A DNA stretch of 21,305 nucleotides from DATAFO01 sp046728015. Lineage in GTDB: Bacteria; Actinomycetota; Thermoleophilia; Solirubrobacterales; 70-9. The DNA lies in NCBI GenBank assembly GCA_046728015.1, contig JBKPDQ010000067.1:1-21305 (forward strand), read 5' to 3'. Position 1 is the stretch's first letter, and the number at the start of each line of letters is the position of its first letter. The notes under the pieces were generated by a model. It saw nothing but the letters and a program-made list of their open reading frames with translations. It made no database searches and had not been told where the DNA came from. The position numbers and the translations under genes were made by a program. Shown piece by piece: positions 7,335 through 15,136 of this stretch.

Positions 7335-8357
7335 CTACCCGATGGAGTTCTGGTAGAGGACGTAGCCGATCCCGGAGCACACGGCGGCGACGATCCAGAA
7401 GCGCAGCATGATCTTCGTCTCGGACCAGGCGAGGAGCTCGAAGTGATGGTGCACCGGAGCCATCAGCAGCACCCGCCGGCCGAAGAGCTTGAAGGCAACC
7501 ACCTGAACGGCGACCGACAGCGCTTCGATGACGAAGATGCCGCCGAGGATGATCAGCAGCAGCTCGGTCTGCGTCATCACCGCTAACGCCCCGATCGCGC
7601 CGCCGAGGCCGAGCGACCCCGTGTCGCCCATGAAGATCGACGCCGGAAAGGCGTTGAACCACAGAAAGCCGATCGAGGCGCCCACGAGGCAGGCCGAGAG
7701 CAGGGCCAGCCCTTCCTGGCCGTTGGTGATCGTGATCGCCATGTAGGCGAGCAGGACGATCGCGCAGGAGCCGGCCGCCAGCCCGTCGAGCCCGTCGGTG
7801 AGGTTGACTGCGTTGGACGCGCCGGCGATGACCAGGAACGTGAACAGCACGTACAGGACCGGGCCGATGTAGATCTCGGCGTCGAAGACGCGGACCTCGA
7901 GCTCCGGGTCCAGGCCCACCTCCTCCGTCGCCACCCACCACAGGCCGACCGCGAGCCCGACCTGCGCGACTAACTTCCAGCGCGCCGAGAGCCCGAGCGA
8001 GCGTCGCTTGGAGATCTTGATCCAGTCGTCGGCGAAGCCGAGCGCGGCGCAGCCGAGGGCGACCCCGAACACCGCGAGACTTTGCGTGTCACGGTCCGAC
8101 AGCACCAGGTAGGGCACCGCGATGGCGACGAACACGATCAGGCCTCCCATCGTCGGGGTCCCGGCCTTCGCGTGGTGCTCCTGCGGTCCCTCCTCGCGGA
8201 TCTGCTGGCCGAACTCCTGGACCCGGAGCCACTCGATGAACTTGGGCCCGAGAAAGATCGTGATCAGCATCGCGGCCATCCCGGCGATCAGGACCTCGCC
8301 GCGGTCGATCGCATCCGACGCGACGTCGCTGACGAGCTGGGCTGCGGGCAACGTCAC
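7335..8357 (-). CDS. mraY: Phospho-N-acetylmuramoyl-pentapeptide transferase MraY
   Basis: A 340-aa integral membrane enzyme that transfers phospho-MurNAc-pentapeptide to undecaprenyl phosphate, forming lipid I. Hallmarks are KAGTPTMGG (residues 64-72), FADDW with the paired Mg-binding aspartates (108-112), NLTDGLDGLA (185-194), NAFPASIFMGDTGSLGLGG (235-253) and the histidine loop PVHHHFE (301-307). About ten hydrophobic segments are spread along the chain. GTG 8357 overlaps the murF TGA as GTGA, implying translational coupling. The stop codon touches the stop of the convergent SRPBCC gene with no base between. Confidence 0.96.
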   Translation of the reverse strand: MTLPAAQLVSDVASDAIDRGEVLIAGMAAMLITIFLGPKFIEWLRVQEFGQQIREEGPQEHHAKAGTPTMGGLIVFVAIAVPYLVLSDRDTQSLAVFGVALGCAALGFADDWIKISKRRSLGLSARWKLVAQVGLAVGLWWVATEEVGLDPELEVRVFDAEIYIGPVLYVLFTFLVIAGASNAVNLTDGLDGLAAGSCAIVLLAYMAITITNGQEGLALLSACLVGASIGFLWFNAFPASIFMGDTGSLGLGGAIGALAVMTQTELLLIILGGIFVIEALSVAVQVVAFKLFGRRVLLMAPVHHHFELLAWSETKIMLRFWIVAAVCSGIGYVLYQNSIG

Positions 8358-9718
8358 TTCCCGCGGCGCGTGAGCAGCTCGTCCGTGAGTCGTTCCAGCT
8401 CGATCGCACGCGAGCCCTTGACCAGCACGGTGTCGCCCGGCTCGAGCAGTCGAGAAACGGGCCTAGCCGCGGCCTCGGCGTCGGGCGCCCAGTGATCGGG
8501 CGCGTAGTCGCGGGCCAGGTCGCCCACCCCCACGACGGGGCTGATCCCGAGCTGGCGCGCGCGAGCGCCGGCCTCGCGGTGATAGACCGGCCCATCGGGT
8601 CCCAGCTCGGCCATCCCGCCGAGCACTGCCACCTTCCTCCCGGAGGTCTCGAGCGAGGCGAGGTGATCGAGCGCCGCGCGCATCGAGATCGGGTTGGCGT
8701 TGTAGCAGTCGTTGATCACCACGATGTCGTCGGCGAGCTCGAGCAGCTCACCACGCAGGCGCGAGAAGGCTACCTGCGGCGCCCGACGCGCCATCTCGCC
8801 CACGGGCGCGTCCAACGCGACGCCGATCGCCACGGCGCAGGTCGCGTTGAGGAGGTTGTATTGCTCTGTGAAGCGGAAGGCGAAGGTGCCGCCGCCCGCG
8901 GGCGTCCCGATCCGCGCGTCGAGGCCGTCCCGGGTCCGCTGGGACTCCAGGACGAACACGTCGCCCCCTGGGCCGAAAGTGATTGTGACCAGGCTGTCGT
9001 CGAGGTGGGGCTCGAGCGCCTCGGCGTCGACCGGCACGACAGCGCGGCCGCGATCGCCAAGGACCGCGAGGATCTCGGCCTTCGCCTCGGCGATCGCCTC
9101 GATGGTCCCTAGCAGCTCCAGGTGGACGGGGCCGACATTGGTGATCGCCGCGACGTTGGGCTCGGCGATCCGACACAGCTCCGCGATCTGCCCCACGCCG
9201 CGCATCGCCATCTCGAGCACCATCACCTCGGTCTCGGGCGGCGCAGAGAGGATCGCCAGCGGAAGACCGATCTCGGTGTTGTAGTTCTCGGGGCTCGCGT
9301 GAACGCGAAACGGGAGCAGCGCCCGCGAGATGTCCTTGACCGAGGTCTTGCCGGTGGATCCCGTGATCCCGACGACGGACACACCAAGCTCCCGCCGCCA
9401 GGCCCGCGCCAGGGACTGCAGCGCGCGCACGGGGTCGTCGGCGGCGAGCACCCAACCGGGGGCGGCCGCGCGGTCGAGCTCCGCGGCGATCCGGTCCGCG
9501 CGAGCGGGCTCGACCACGACGCCCCACGCCCCCAGGTCGAGCGCGAACAGGGCAAACTCGCCGCCGTCGACACGCGAGCCGGGGAGTCCGAAGAACAGGT
9601 CGCCCGGACGCGCCTCCCGGGAGTCCACCGCGGCTCGCTCGGGCCGACCGCCCTCGCCGGGGCGCCTCACCTTGGCGCCCGCTGCCTCTGCGATCCGGTC
9701 TGGAGAGAGCTCGATCAC
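8354..9718 (-). CDS. murF: UDP-N-acetylmuramoyl-tripeptide--D-alanyl-D-alanine ligase MurF
   Basis: A 454-aa ATP-dependent ligase that completes the pentapeptide by adding D-Ala-D-Ala. The N-terminal domain has VDSREARPGDLFFGLPG (31-47). The P-loop is GSTGKTS (120-126), followed by ENYNTEIGLPLAIL (144-157), MAMRGVGQIAELCRIAEP (170-187) and TNVGPVHLELLGT (193-205). YNLLNATCAVAIG, NDCYNANP (336-343) and the C-terminal LVKGSRAIELE are also diagnostic. GTG 9718 overlaps the murE TGA in a GTGA quartet. A longer open frame to 10075 lies inside murE in another frame and is rejected. It overlaps mraY downstream in the same way. Confidence 0.96.
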   Translation of the reverse strand: MIELSPDRIAEAAGAKVRRPGEGGRPERAAVDSREARPGDLFFGLPGSRVDGGEFALFALDLGAWGVVVEPARADRIAAELDRAAAPGWVLAADDPVRALQSLARAWRRELGVSVVGITGSTGKTSVKDISRALLPFRVHASPENYNTEIGLPLAILSAPPETEVMVLEMAMRGVGQIAELCRIAEPNVAAITNVGPVHLELLGTIEAIAEAKAEILAVLGDRGRAVVPVDAEALEPHLDDSLVTITFGPGGDVFVLESQRTRDGLDARIGTPAGGGTFAFRFTEQYNLLNATCAVAIGVALDAPVGEMARRAPQVAFSRLRGELLELADDIVVINDCYNANPISMRAALDHLASLETSGRKVAVLGGMAELGPDGPVYHREAGARARQLGISPVVGVGDLARDYAPDHWAPDAEAAARPVSRLLEPGDTVLVKGSRAIELERLTDELLTRRGK

Positions 9719-11193
9719 GCGCCCGGCGTGGGCGCGGTGAGGCGCCGGAGCTCCTCGCGGGCGACGTCTCGATCGTCGAAGGGGAGCTTGCGCCCGCCCT
9801 CGAACTCCTGGCCCTGCTCGTGGCCCTTGCCGGCGATCACGACGGCGTCCTGAGGGCGCGCCGCCTCGAGCGCAACGGCGATCGCCGCGCGCCGGTCGGG
9901 CTCGACCAAGACCTCCTCGCTGGCGCCGCCGGGGATGCCCTCGAGGATCTCGTCGATGATCGCGACCGGGTCCTCGGAGCGCGGGTTGTCGGAGGTAACG
10001 ACGCAAAGGTCCGACAGGCGGGCTGCGATCTCTCCCATTAGGGGGCGCTTGTCGCGGTCGCGGTCGCCGCCGCATCCGAACACCGCGAAGAGGCGGCCGT
10101 CGGTCACCTCTCGCGCGGCGCGCAGCACGTTCTCGAGCGAGTCCGGGGTGTGCGCGTAGTCAACGAGTACCGCGAACGGCTGACCCTCGTTGACGGGCTC
10201 GAAACGGCCGGGAACCTGCGCAGCGTTCGCGAGAGCTCGCGCCGAAGCCTCGATGTCGATGCCGAGCTCGGCGACGATCGCCATCGCCGCAAGCGCGTTG
10301 GAGACGTTGAACTGACCGGGAAGTGACGTGGAGACGTCCACCGAGCCCCTGGGATGCTCGAGCCGGAACCGCGAGCCGCTGGCGTCGAAGCTGACGTCCA
10401 CTGCACGGAAGCTCGCCCGCGGGTCGCCCTTGGCGGAGAACGTCGTCGCCTCCAGCTCAGCGAGCAGGCGCTCTCCGTACTCGTCCTCCAGGTTGATCAC
10501 CGCGCGGTCGGCCGCGTCTGAGACGAACAGACGGCGCTTTGCCTGAAAGTAGTCCTCCATGTCGGCGTGAAAGTCGAGGTGGTCCTGGGTCAGGTTCGTG
10601 AAGGCCGCGACGGCGAAGCGAATGCCGTCGCTCCGACGCAACGCCAGCGCGTGTGAGGAAACCTCCATCGCACAGGCCCGGTCTCCCCCCTCGAGCATGC
10701 GACGAAACGTCGCCTGCAGGTCGATCGCCTCGGGTGTCGTGCGCACGACCTCCTCCTCGATGCCGCCCACGACCCGCTTGACGGTGCCGAGCAGCCCGGT
10801 CTGCACGCCGGCGGCCTCGAGCAGGTGGCGGACCAGGAACGCCGTGGTCGTCTTGCCGTTGGTGCCGGTGATCCCGACCACCTGAAGCTCCGCGGTCGGG
10901 TCTCCGTACAGGCGCACCGCGGCGTGAGCCATCGCCGCCCGCGCGTCGGCGACAACCGCCTGGGTCACCGGCACGTCGAGCTCGAGCTCCCGCTCCACGA
11001 CCAGCGCCGGCGCGCCCGCCTGCACGGCGAACGGAGCGAACGCGTGACCGTCGGAGGTCTGCCCCGGCACGCAAAAGAACAGCGTCCCGGGCTCAACCCG
11101 GCGGCTGTCGTAGGCGAGCGCGTCGATCTCGACGCTGGGGTCGCCCTTGATCTCGACCACGTCGGCGCCCGCAAGCAGCTCGCGAAGCTCCAT
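9715..11193 (-). CDS. murE: UDP-MurNAc-tripeptide synthetase MurE, meso-diaminopimelate type
   Basis: A 492-aa ligase adding the third stem residue. P-loop GTNGKTTT is at 110-117, TTP at 152-154, MEVSSHALALRR at 176-187, TNLTQDHLDFH at 199-209, and the probable carbamylated lysine in FQAKRRLF (Lys219). VDYAHTPDSLENVL is at 344-357, and the specificity motif DNPRSEDP (402-409) is the form that selects meso-diaminopimelate rather than lysine. GKGHEQGQEF follows near the C-terminus. The start is ATG 11193. No Shine-Dalgarno is present, but a TAGAAT hexamer ends 9 nt upstream, so the transcript may be almost leaderless. It begins the second dcw transcription segment, divergent from the TIMP-like gene. 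Confidence 0.96.
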   Translation of the reverse strand: MELRELLAGADVVEIKGDPSVEIDALAYDSRRVEPGTLFFCVPGQTSDGHAFAPFAVQAGAPALVVERELELDVPVTQAVVADARAAMAHAAVRLYGDPTAELQVVGITGTNGKTTTAFLVRHLLEAAGVQTGLLGTVKRVVGGIEEEVVRTTPEAIDLQATFRRMLEGGDRACAMEVSSHALALRRSDGIRFAVAAFTNLTQDHLDFHADMEDYFQAKRRLFVSDAADRAVINLEDEYGERLLAELEATTFSAKGDPRASFRAVDVSFDASGSRFRLEHPRGSVDVSTSLPGQFNVSNALAAMAIVAELGIDIEASARALANAAQVPGRFEPVNEGQPFAVLVDYAHTPDSLENVLRAAREVTDGRLFAVFGCGGDRDRDKRPLMGEIAARLSDLCVVTSDNPRSEDPVAIIDEILEGIPGGASEEVLVEPDRRAAIAVALEAARPQDAVVIAGKGHEQGQEFEGGRKLPFDDRDVAREELRRLTAPTPGA

Positions 11194-11202
11194 CGCGCGG
11201 GA

Positions 11203-11208
11203 ATTCTA
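11203..11208 (-). promoter_or_regulatory. Candidate -10 element for murE (short-leader or leaderless)
   Basis: TAGAAT on the minus strand (ATTCTA on the plus) matches the TANNNT pattern at five of six consensus positions and ends 9 nt before the murE ATG. The likely transcript start is then within a few bases of the start codon, which fits the lack of a ribosome-binding site. No good -35 hexamer at 16-18 bp was seen. Confidence 0.45.
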
Positions 11209-11250
11209 GGCCGGTGCCGTGGAATAGACGCCGCTGTGACGGGGGCGATA

Positions 11251-11256
11251 TAGGGT
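11251..11256 (+). promoter_or_regulatory. Candidate -10 element for the TIMP-like gene
   Basis: TAGGGT fits TANNNT and ends 13 nt before ATG 11270, back to back with the murE element in the same 76-bp spacer. There is no clear -35, and only a weak AGAAG precedes the ATG. Confidence 0.25.
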
Positions 11257-11269
11257 TCGTAGAAGTCAT

Positions 11270-11698
11270 ATGCGCAGCGTCTACCTCGCCACAGCGGTCG
11301 CAGGCGTGGGCCTGATCGGGGCCGAGCAGGCGATGGCGTGCAGCTGCGCTCCCGTCCGCGCTCATGCGGCGATTCGAGAGGCCGACGCGGCGATCAACGC
11401 GAAGTTGATCGAGGTCCGATCGACTGATGAGTCCAATCCGAACGCCGACCTCAAGTTCATTTATCGGGTGCTGCGTGTGTTCAAGGGTGCGCCCGGTCGG
11501 GAGCGCGGGGAGACCCTCGCGATCCGCATTGAAGGAGGCAGCTCGTGTGCGCCGCCCGACAACAGAGGCCGGCGTTACGGACTGCTGCTCGACCGGCGCC
11601 GCAAGCGCTTGACGACAAACCTCTGCTCGGTCGTCTCACCCAAGAAGCTGCGGCGGGCCGCCGACGGCAAGGTCAAGGGCAAGCGCTGCGCTCGGTGA
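11270..11698 (+). CDS. Secreted TIMP/NTR-like protein with N-terminal Cys-x-Cys
   Basis: A 142-aa exported protein. Residues 1-23 form a signal peptide ending in AMA, so signal peptidase I cleavage would leave Cys24-Ser-Cys26 at the mature N-terminus. The lipobox position -3 is Ala, so lipidation is less likely. CSCAPVRAHAAIREADAAI, then INAKLIEVRS, FIYRVLRVFKG and YGLLLDRRRKRLTTNLCS, matches the order in bacterial TIMP/netrin (NTR) OB-fold proteins: an N-terminal CxC, an acidic ADA helix, strands, and a late Cys. Cysteines are at 24, 26, 93, 119 and 140; the tail is Lys/Arg-rich. Function in bacteria is unknown, and the eukaryotic protease-inhibitor role should not be assumed. It lies opposite the dcw genes between ftsI (10-bp convergent gap) and murE. 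Confidence 0.75.
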   Translation: MRSVYLATAVAGVGLIGAEQAMACSCAPVRAHAAIREADAAINAKLIEVRSTDESNPNADLKFIYRVLRVFKGAPGRERGETLAIRIEGGSSCAPPDNRGRRYGLLLDRRRKRLTTNLCSVVSPKKLRRAADGKVKGKRCAR

Positions 11699-11708
11699 TG
11701 GACGGTCG

Positions 11709-13370
11709 CTACTGCGGTGGGATGCCTAGGTACGGCAGCGCGAACGTGGCGATCTCGCCGAAGGCCGGCGCCGCCACGGTGGCGCCGTAGTAGTCGCCCT
11801 TCGGGTCGTCCACCACGACCGTGACCAGCAGCTTTGGGTTCTCGGCCGGCGCGTAGCCGACGAACGAGGCCACGAACTGGGTGTCGGAGTAGGTGCCGTC
11901 GATGACCTTCTGCGCCGTTCCGGTCTTGCCGGCCAGCGTGTAGCCCGGAACGCTGACGTCGGAGGCGGTGCCGCCCTGAGCCTCGCTGAGCACACCCTCC
12001 AGCATCTCGCTGAGCTTGTCGGCGGTCGCGCGACTCATCACTCTGGTGCCCGGATTCTCCTCGGGGGCCTCTCCGCCCTCGCCTTCGACCAGCTTCGGCG
12101 GCCGCAGGATGCCGCCGTTGGCGATCGCCGAGAAGCCGGCCGCCATCTGCGCCGGCGTGACCGCGAGACCCTGACCGATCGGCAGGTTGCCCATCGTCGA
12201 GCCCGAGTACTCATCGGTTGGAATCACGATCCCGCGCTCTTCCCCGGGAAAGTCGATACCCGTGGGCTCGCCGAAGCCGAAGTGTCGGATCCAGTGGTCG
12301 AACCGCTCGGCCCCGAGCTCCAAGCCGATCTTCACCGCCCCGACGTTCGAGGACTGAGCGAGGATGTCTGCGACGCTCAGGGTGATGTACCCGCGCTCGT
12401 GCGCCTCCTCGATCGTGCGGTCATACAGCGTGATCGTTGGCGGCAGGTCGAAGGTCGTCTGTGGCGTGACGATCCCCTCCTCCAGGGCGCCGGCGACGGT
12501 GAAGGCCTTGAATGTCGAGCCCGGCTCATAGGTGAAGCCGGTGGCCATGTTGCCAAGGTCGTCCGGATCGGTCTCCGACAGCTCGTCGGGATCCACCGGC
12601 GGCCAGTTGGCCATGGCCAGGACCTCAGAGGTCTGCGGGTTCATGACGATCGCCGTTGCCCCGTCGGGCTGATAGTCCCGCCCGATTCCGGCCAGCACGC
12701 GCTCGGTCTCCGCCTGAATCCCCGCGTCGAGCGTCAGCCGCAGCTCCTCGCCCGTCGTGGCGCCCTCGAGCGTGTCGCGCTCGAGCTCGTCGCCGAAGCC
12801 GTCTCGAACGATCTCGCGCTCGCCGTTTTCGCCGCGCAGCACGTCGTCCTCGGACGCCTCGAGGCCCGTCAGGCCCTGGTTGTCGATGCCCACTGTGCCG
12901 ATCACCTGGCCCGCCAGCTCACCCTGCGGGTAGATGCGGCGGCTGTCCGGCAGCAGGTCGACACCGTGGATGTCGAGCTTGCGAACGCGATCGGCGGTTG
13001 GGAGGGCGACCTTGCGCGCCAGGTAGGCGAAGCCCGACTCGCGGTCGGCGAGCGTCGCCAGAATCTCCTGCTCGGGCAAGTCGAGAATCGGCGCCAGCTT
13101 GCGAGCGGCCGCCTCCGGGTCCTTGACCTGGTACGGCGTCGCGAAGACGGTCGCCGCGTCCTCGGAGATCGCCAGCTCCTTGCCGTTGCGGTCGAGGATG
13201 CGGCCCCGCACGCCCGGCACGACGACCTTCTCGAGCTGCTGTCCCTGGGCGTCCGCGCTGAGCGCGCCGCCGCGGATCCCCTGCACCCAGGCAGCGCGGA
13301 CGATCACGACCGCGAACAGGAGTACGAAGAGCGCGAAGAGCAATCCCAGGCGGCGGTCGATCAGCGTCAC
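11709..13370 (-). CDS. ftsI: Septal peptidoglycan transpeptidase FtsI (class B PBP)
   Basis: A 553-aa class B penicillin-binding protein that crosslinks septal peptidoglycan with FtsW. A short cytoplasmic end and one membrane helix (about residues 8-27) precede the pedestal/dimerisation domain with GVRGRILDRNG (53-63). The transpeptidase domain has the active-site STFK (285-288, in YEPGSTFKAF), SSN (340-342) and KTGT (482-485). There is no PASTA domain after the catalytic domain. The start is GTG 13370 with GGGG 6 nt upstream. It follows ftsL by 36 nt. Its stop lies 10 nt from the stop of the convergent TIMP-like gene, so any terminator would have to lie inside coding sequence. Confidence 0.95.
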   Translation of the reverse strand: MTLIDRRLGLLFALFVLLFAVVIVRAAWVQGIRGGALSADAQGQQLEKVVVPGVRGRILDRNGKELAISEDAATVFATPYQVKDPEAAARKLAPILDLPEQEILATLADRESGFAYLARKVALPTADRVRKLDIHGVDLLPDSRRIYPQGELAGQVIGTVGIDNQGLTGLEASEDDVLRGENGEREIVRDGFGDELERDTLEGATTGEELRLTLDAGIQAETERVLAGIGRDYQPDGATAIVMNPQTSEVLAMANWPPVDPDELSETDPDDLGNMATGFTYEPGSTFKAFTVAGALEEGIVTPQTTFDLPPTITLYDRTIEEAHERGYITLSVADILAQSSNVGAVKIGLELGAERFDHWIRHFGFGEPTGIDFPGEERGIVIPTDEYSGSTMGNLPIGQGLAVTPAQMAAGFSAIANGGILRPPKLVEGEGGEAPEENPGTRVMSRATADKLSEMLEGVLSEAQGGTASDVSVPGYTLAGKTGTAQKVIDGTYSDTQFVASFVGYAPAENPKLLVTVVVDDPKGDYYGATVAAPAFGEIATFALPYLGIPPQ

Positions 13371-13406
13371 GTCAAACCCCGATCGTGCCCCCCGCCGAGC
13401 CGCGCC

Positions 13407-14189
13407 TCACGGCGAGGCCACTCCCCCTCCACCTCCCGCGGCCGGGCCGGCCGGCGGCGCTGTCTGGGCGGGCTCGGTCGGCGTCGGGGCGGTGGCGGCG
13501 GGTTCGGTCGCGACCGGCTCTTCGGCCGGCGGCACGGTCTGCTCCGGTGGCGCCGTTGTCTCCGTGATCGGCGCGGGGGCGACGGGTGCGGTCTCGGTGA
13601 AGGTGAGCTCGCCAGAGCGAAGGCGCCGCGCCGCCTCGGCGGCGTCGCCGCTCGCGCGCTCGAGGTAGCGGATGTCGCCGGGCGCCGGGAAGACGAGGCC
13701 GAGGCTGGTGGCCAGACGCTGGACCTTCTGGCTTGAGACCTCCCCGGCGAGCTGGGCTCGAAGCGCCGAGTTCTGCTGCTTGAGCGCGTCGGCCTGCCGG
13801 CCGGTCTTGCTCGAAGCCGCGTTGAGGCTGAGCGCCATCACGTTGAGGGCCACGATCCCCACGAGGAGCACTGCGAGCGCGCCGATCCACAGCCGCCCGC
13901 GGGTCAAGCGGACGACGAGACCGGAGTTCGCAAGGCCCCCGACAGCACCGGCGGTCGCGCCAACGGCAACCGGCACCAGTCGGCCCGGTATCGGCGTCAG
14001 CTGCGAGCGCTGGCGACGCTTGGGCGCCGCGGAGTGCCGCCGTGCCGCCGGACGGCGCCTCGGCGCGGGACGGCCCTTTGGCGCGGGACGGCGCTTGGCC
14101 GGCGCGGAACGCCTGCTCGCTCGGGCTGTCGCGGTGGCGGCCAGGGCCCTTACCTTTCGCCCTCGGACGCTCGGATCTTGCGTGCGCAT
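13407..14189 (-). CDS. ftsL: FtsL-like divisome protein with long disordered tails
   Basis: A 260-aa bitopic protein in the usual ftsL place between rsmH and ftsI. Residues 1-70 are very basic (Arg/Lys/Ala/Pro). One membrane helix lies at about 101-122 (LWIGALAVLLVGIVALNVMA). An extracytoplasmic coiled coil with spaced leucines covers about 128-165, including ADALKQQNSALRAQLAGE. GLVFPAPGDIRYLE then resembles the C-terminal motif of FtsL/DivIC proteins. From about 198 onward the chain is Pro/Thr/Glu/Ala/Gly low complexity. ATG 14189 is the only reasonable start before the helix and overlaps rsmH by 40 nt. No clear ribosome-binding site is visible. FtsL recruits FtsB/DivIC and FtsW-FtsI. Identity rests on topology and position, as the family is poorly conserved. 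Confidence 0.8.
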   Translation of the reverse strand: MRTQDPSVRGRKVRALAATATARASRRSAPAKRRPAPKGRPAPRRRPAARRHSAAPKRRQRSQLTPIPGRLVPVAVGATAGAVGGLANSGLVVRLTRGRLWIGALAVLLVGIVALNVMALSLNAASSKTGRQADALKQQNSALRAQLAGEVSSQKVQRLATSLGLVFPAPGDIRYLERASGDAAEAARRLRSGELTFTETAPVAPAPITETTAPPEQTVPPAEEPVATEPAATAPTPTEPAQTAPPAGPAAGGGGGVASP

Positions 14190-15136
14190 CGCAGCCGCGC
14201 CGAGCGCGAGCGCGGGTTCTGCTCCGCCTCTGCCTCGCTCGGGACCACCGCGCGCCTGGCGACGAGCTCCGCCTCGCGCTCGCGCCCGCACTGACACACG
14301 GGAAGCTCGGGCGGACAGATGCAGCCCCGGGCGCGGTCTGCGAGGAACCGCTTCATGCGCCGGTCCTCGAGCGAGTGAAAGGAGATCGCCGCGAGTCGCC
14401 CGCCGATCGCCAGAAGCCGCCAAGCAGCCGGTAGCGCCCGATCGAGCGACGCGAGCTCGGAGTTGACTGCGATCCGGATCGCCTGGAAGCTGCGCTTCGC
14501 CGGGTGGCCGCGGCCGAACCGGTACGCCGGCGGAACCGCTTCTCTGATCGCGTCGACCAGCTCGCCCGTCGTCTCCAGCGGCCGCCGCGCGACGATCTCG
14601 GCGGCGATCGCGCGCGCGTGGCGCTCCTCGCCCAGCTCGCGGAGGGTCGACGCGAGGCGATCCTGCGGCCACTCGTTGACGACCTCGCGCGCGGAAAGCT
14701 CCTGAGCCGGGTCCATGCGCATGTCGAGCGGCGCGTCGTAGGAGTAGGAGAAGCCGCGCTCCCAGGCGTCGAGCTGAAGCGAGGAGACGCCCAGGTCCAG
14801 GTAGACGGCATCGGCCGAGGGTCCCTCGGTGGCCAGCTCCTCCAAGGCGTCGGCGAAGTCGCCGGCCACGAACCGCGTCTCGCACGGCGCCTCGGCCGCG
14901 AACTCCTCGAAGCGCTCGGCGGCCGCGGGGTCGCGGTCGATCGCGATGAGCTTTCCCGTCGGCCCGAGTAACTCGGCGACGAGGCGTGCGTGCCCGCCGC
15001 CGCCGAAGGTGCAGTCGACTACCAGCTCGCCGGGCTGCGGGTCGATCAGCGCGACGAGTTCGGAGGCGAGGACTGGAACGTGCTCGGTGGGCATGTAGGT
15101 CAGTGTGGCCATCGCCGCGTCGTCGCTCCGCCTCAC
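14150..15136 (-). CDS. rsmH: 16S rRNA (cytosine1402-N4)-methyltransferase RsmH (MraW)
   Basis: A 328-aa SAM-dependent methyltransferase that N4-methylates C1402 of 16S rRNA. The SAM-binding motif is DCTFGGGGHA (41-50), with IAIDRD at 64-69. DLGVSSLQLD (114-123) and APLDMRMD (135-142) are family signatures. GHPAKRSFQAIRIAVNSEL and FHSLEDRRMKRF follow, then a Cys-rich CICPPELPVCQC near the C-terminus. GTG 15136 overlaps the mraZ TGA as GTGA and is used here; ATG 15112 (MATLTYMPTEHVPVL) is an equally sensible start. The 3' end overlaps ftsL by 40 nt. Confidence 0.95.
   Translation of the reverse strand: MRRSDDAAMATLTYMPTEHVPVLASELVALIDPQPGELVVDCTFGGGGHARLVAELLGPTGKLIAIDRDPAAAERFEEFAAEAPCETRFVAGDFADALEELATEGPSADAVYLDLGVSSLQLDAWERGFSYSYDAPLDMRMDPAQELSAREVVNEWPQDRLASTLRELGEERHARAIAAEIVARRPLETTGELVDAIREAVPPAYRFGRGHPAKRSFQAIRIAVNSELASLDRALPAAWRLLAIGGRLAAISFHSLEDRRMKRFLADRARGCICPPELPVCQCGREREAELVARRAVVPSEAEAEQNPRSRSARLRCARKIRASEGER

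Noticed and set aside
11270..11350. Lipoprotein signal for the TIMP-like protein
   Set aside because: The residue at -3 is Ala rather than Leu/Val/Ile, while AMA is a good signal peptidase I site.
12282..13736. 484-codon plus-strand open frame
   Set aside because: Opposite ftsI and ftsL; low-complexity composition typical of a shadow.
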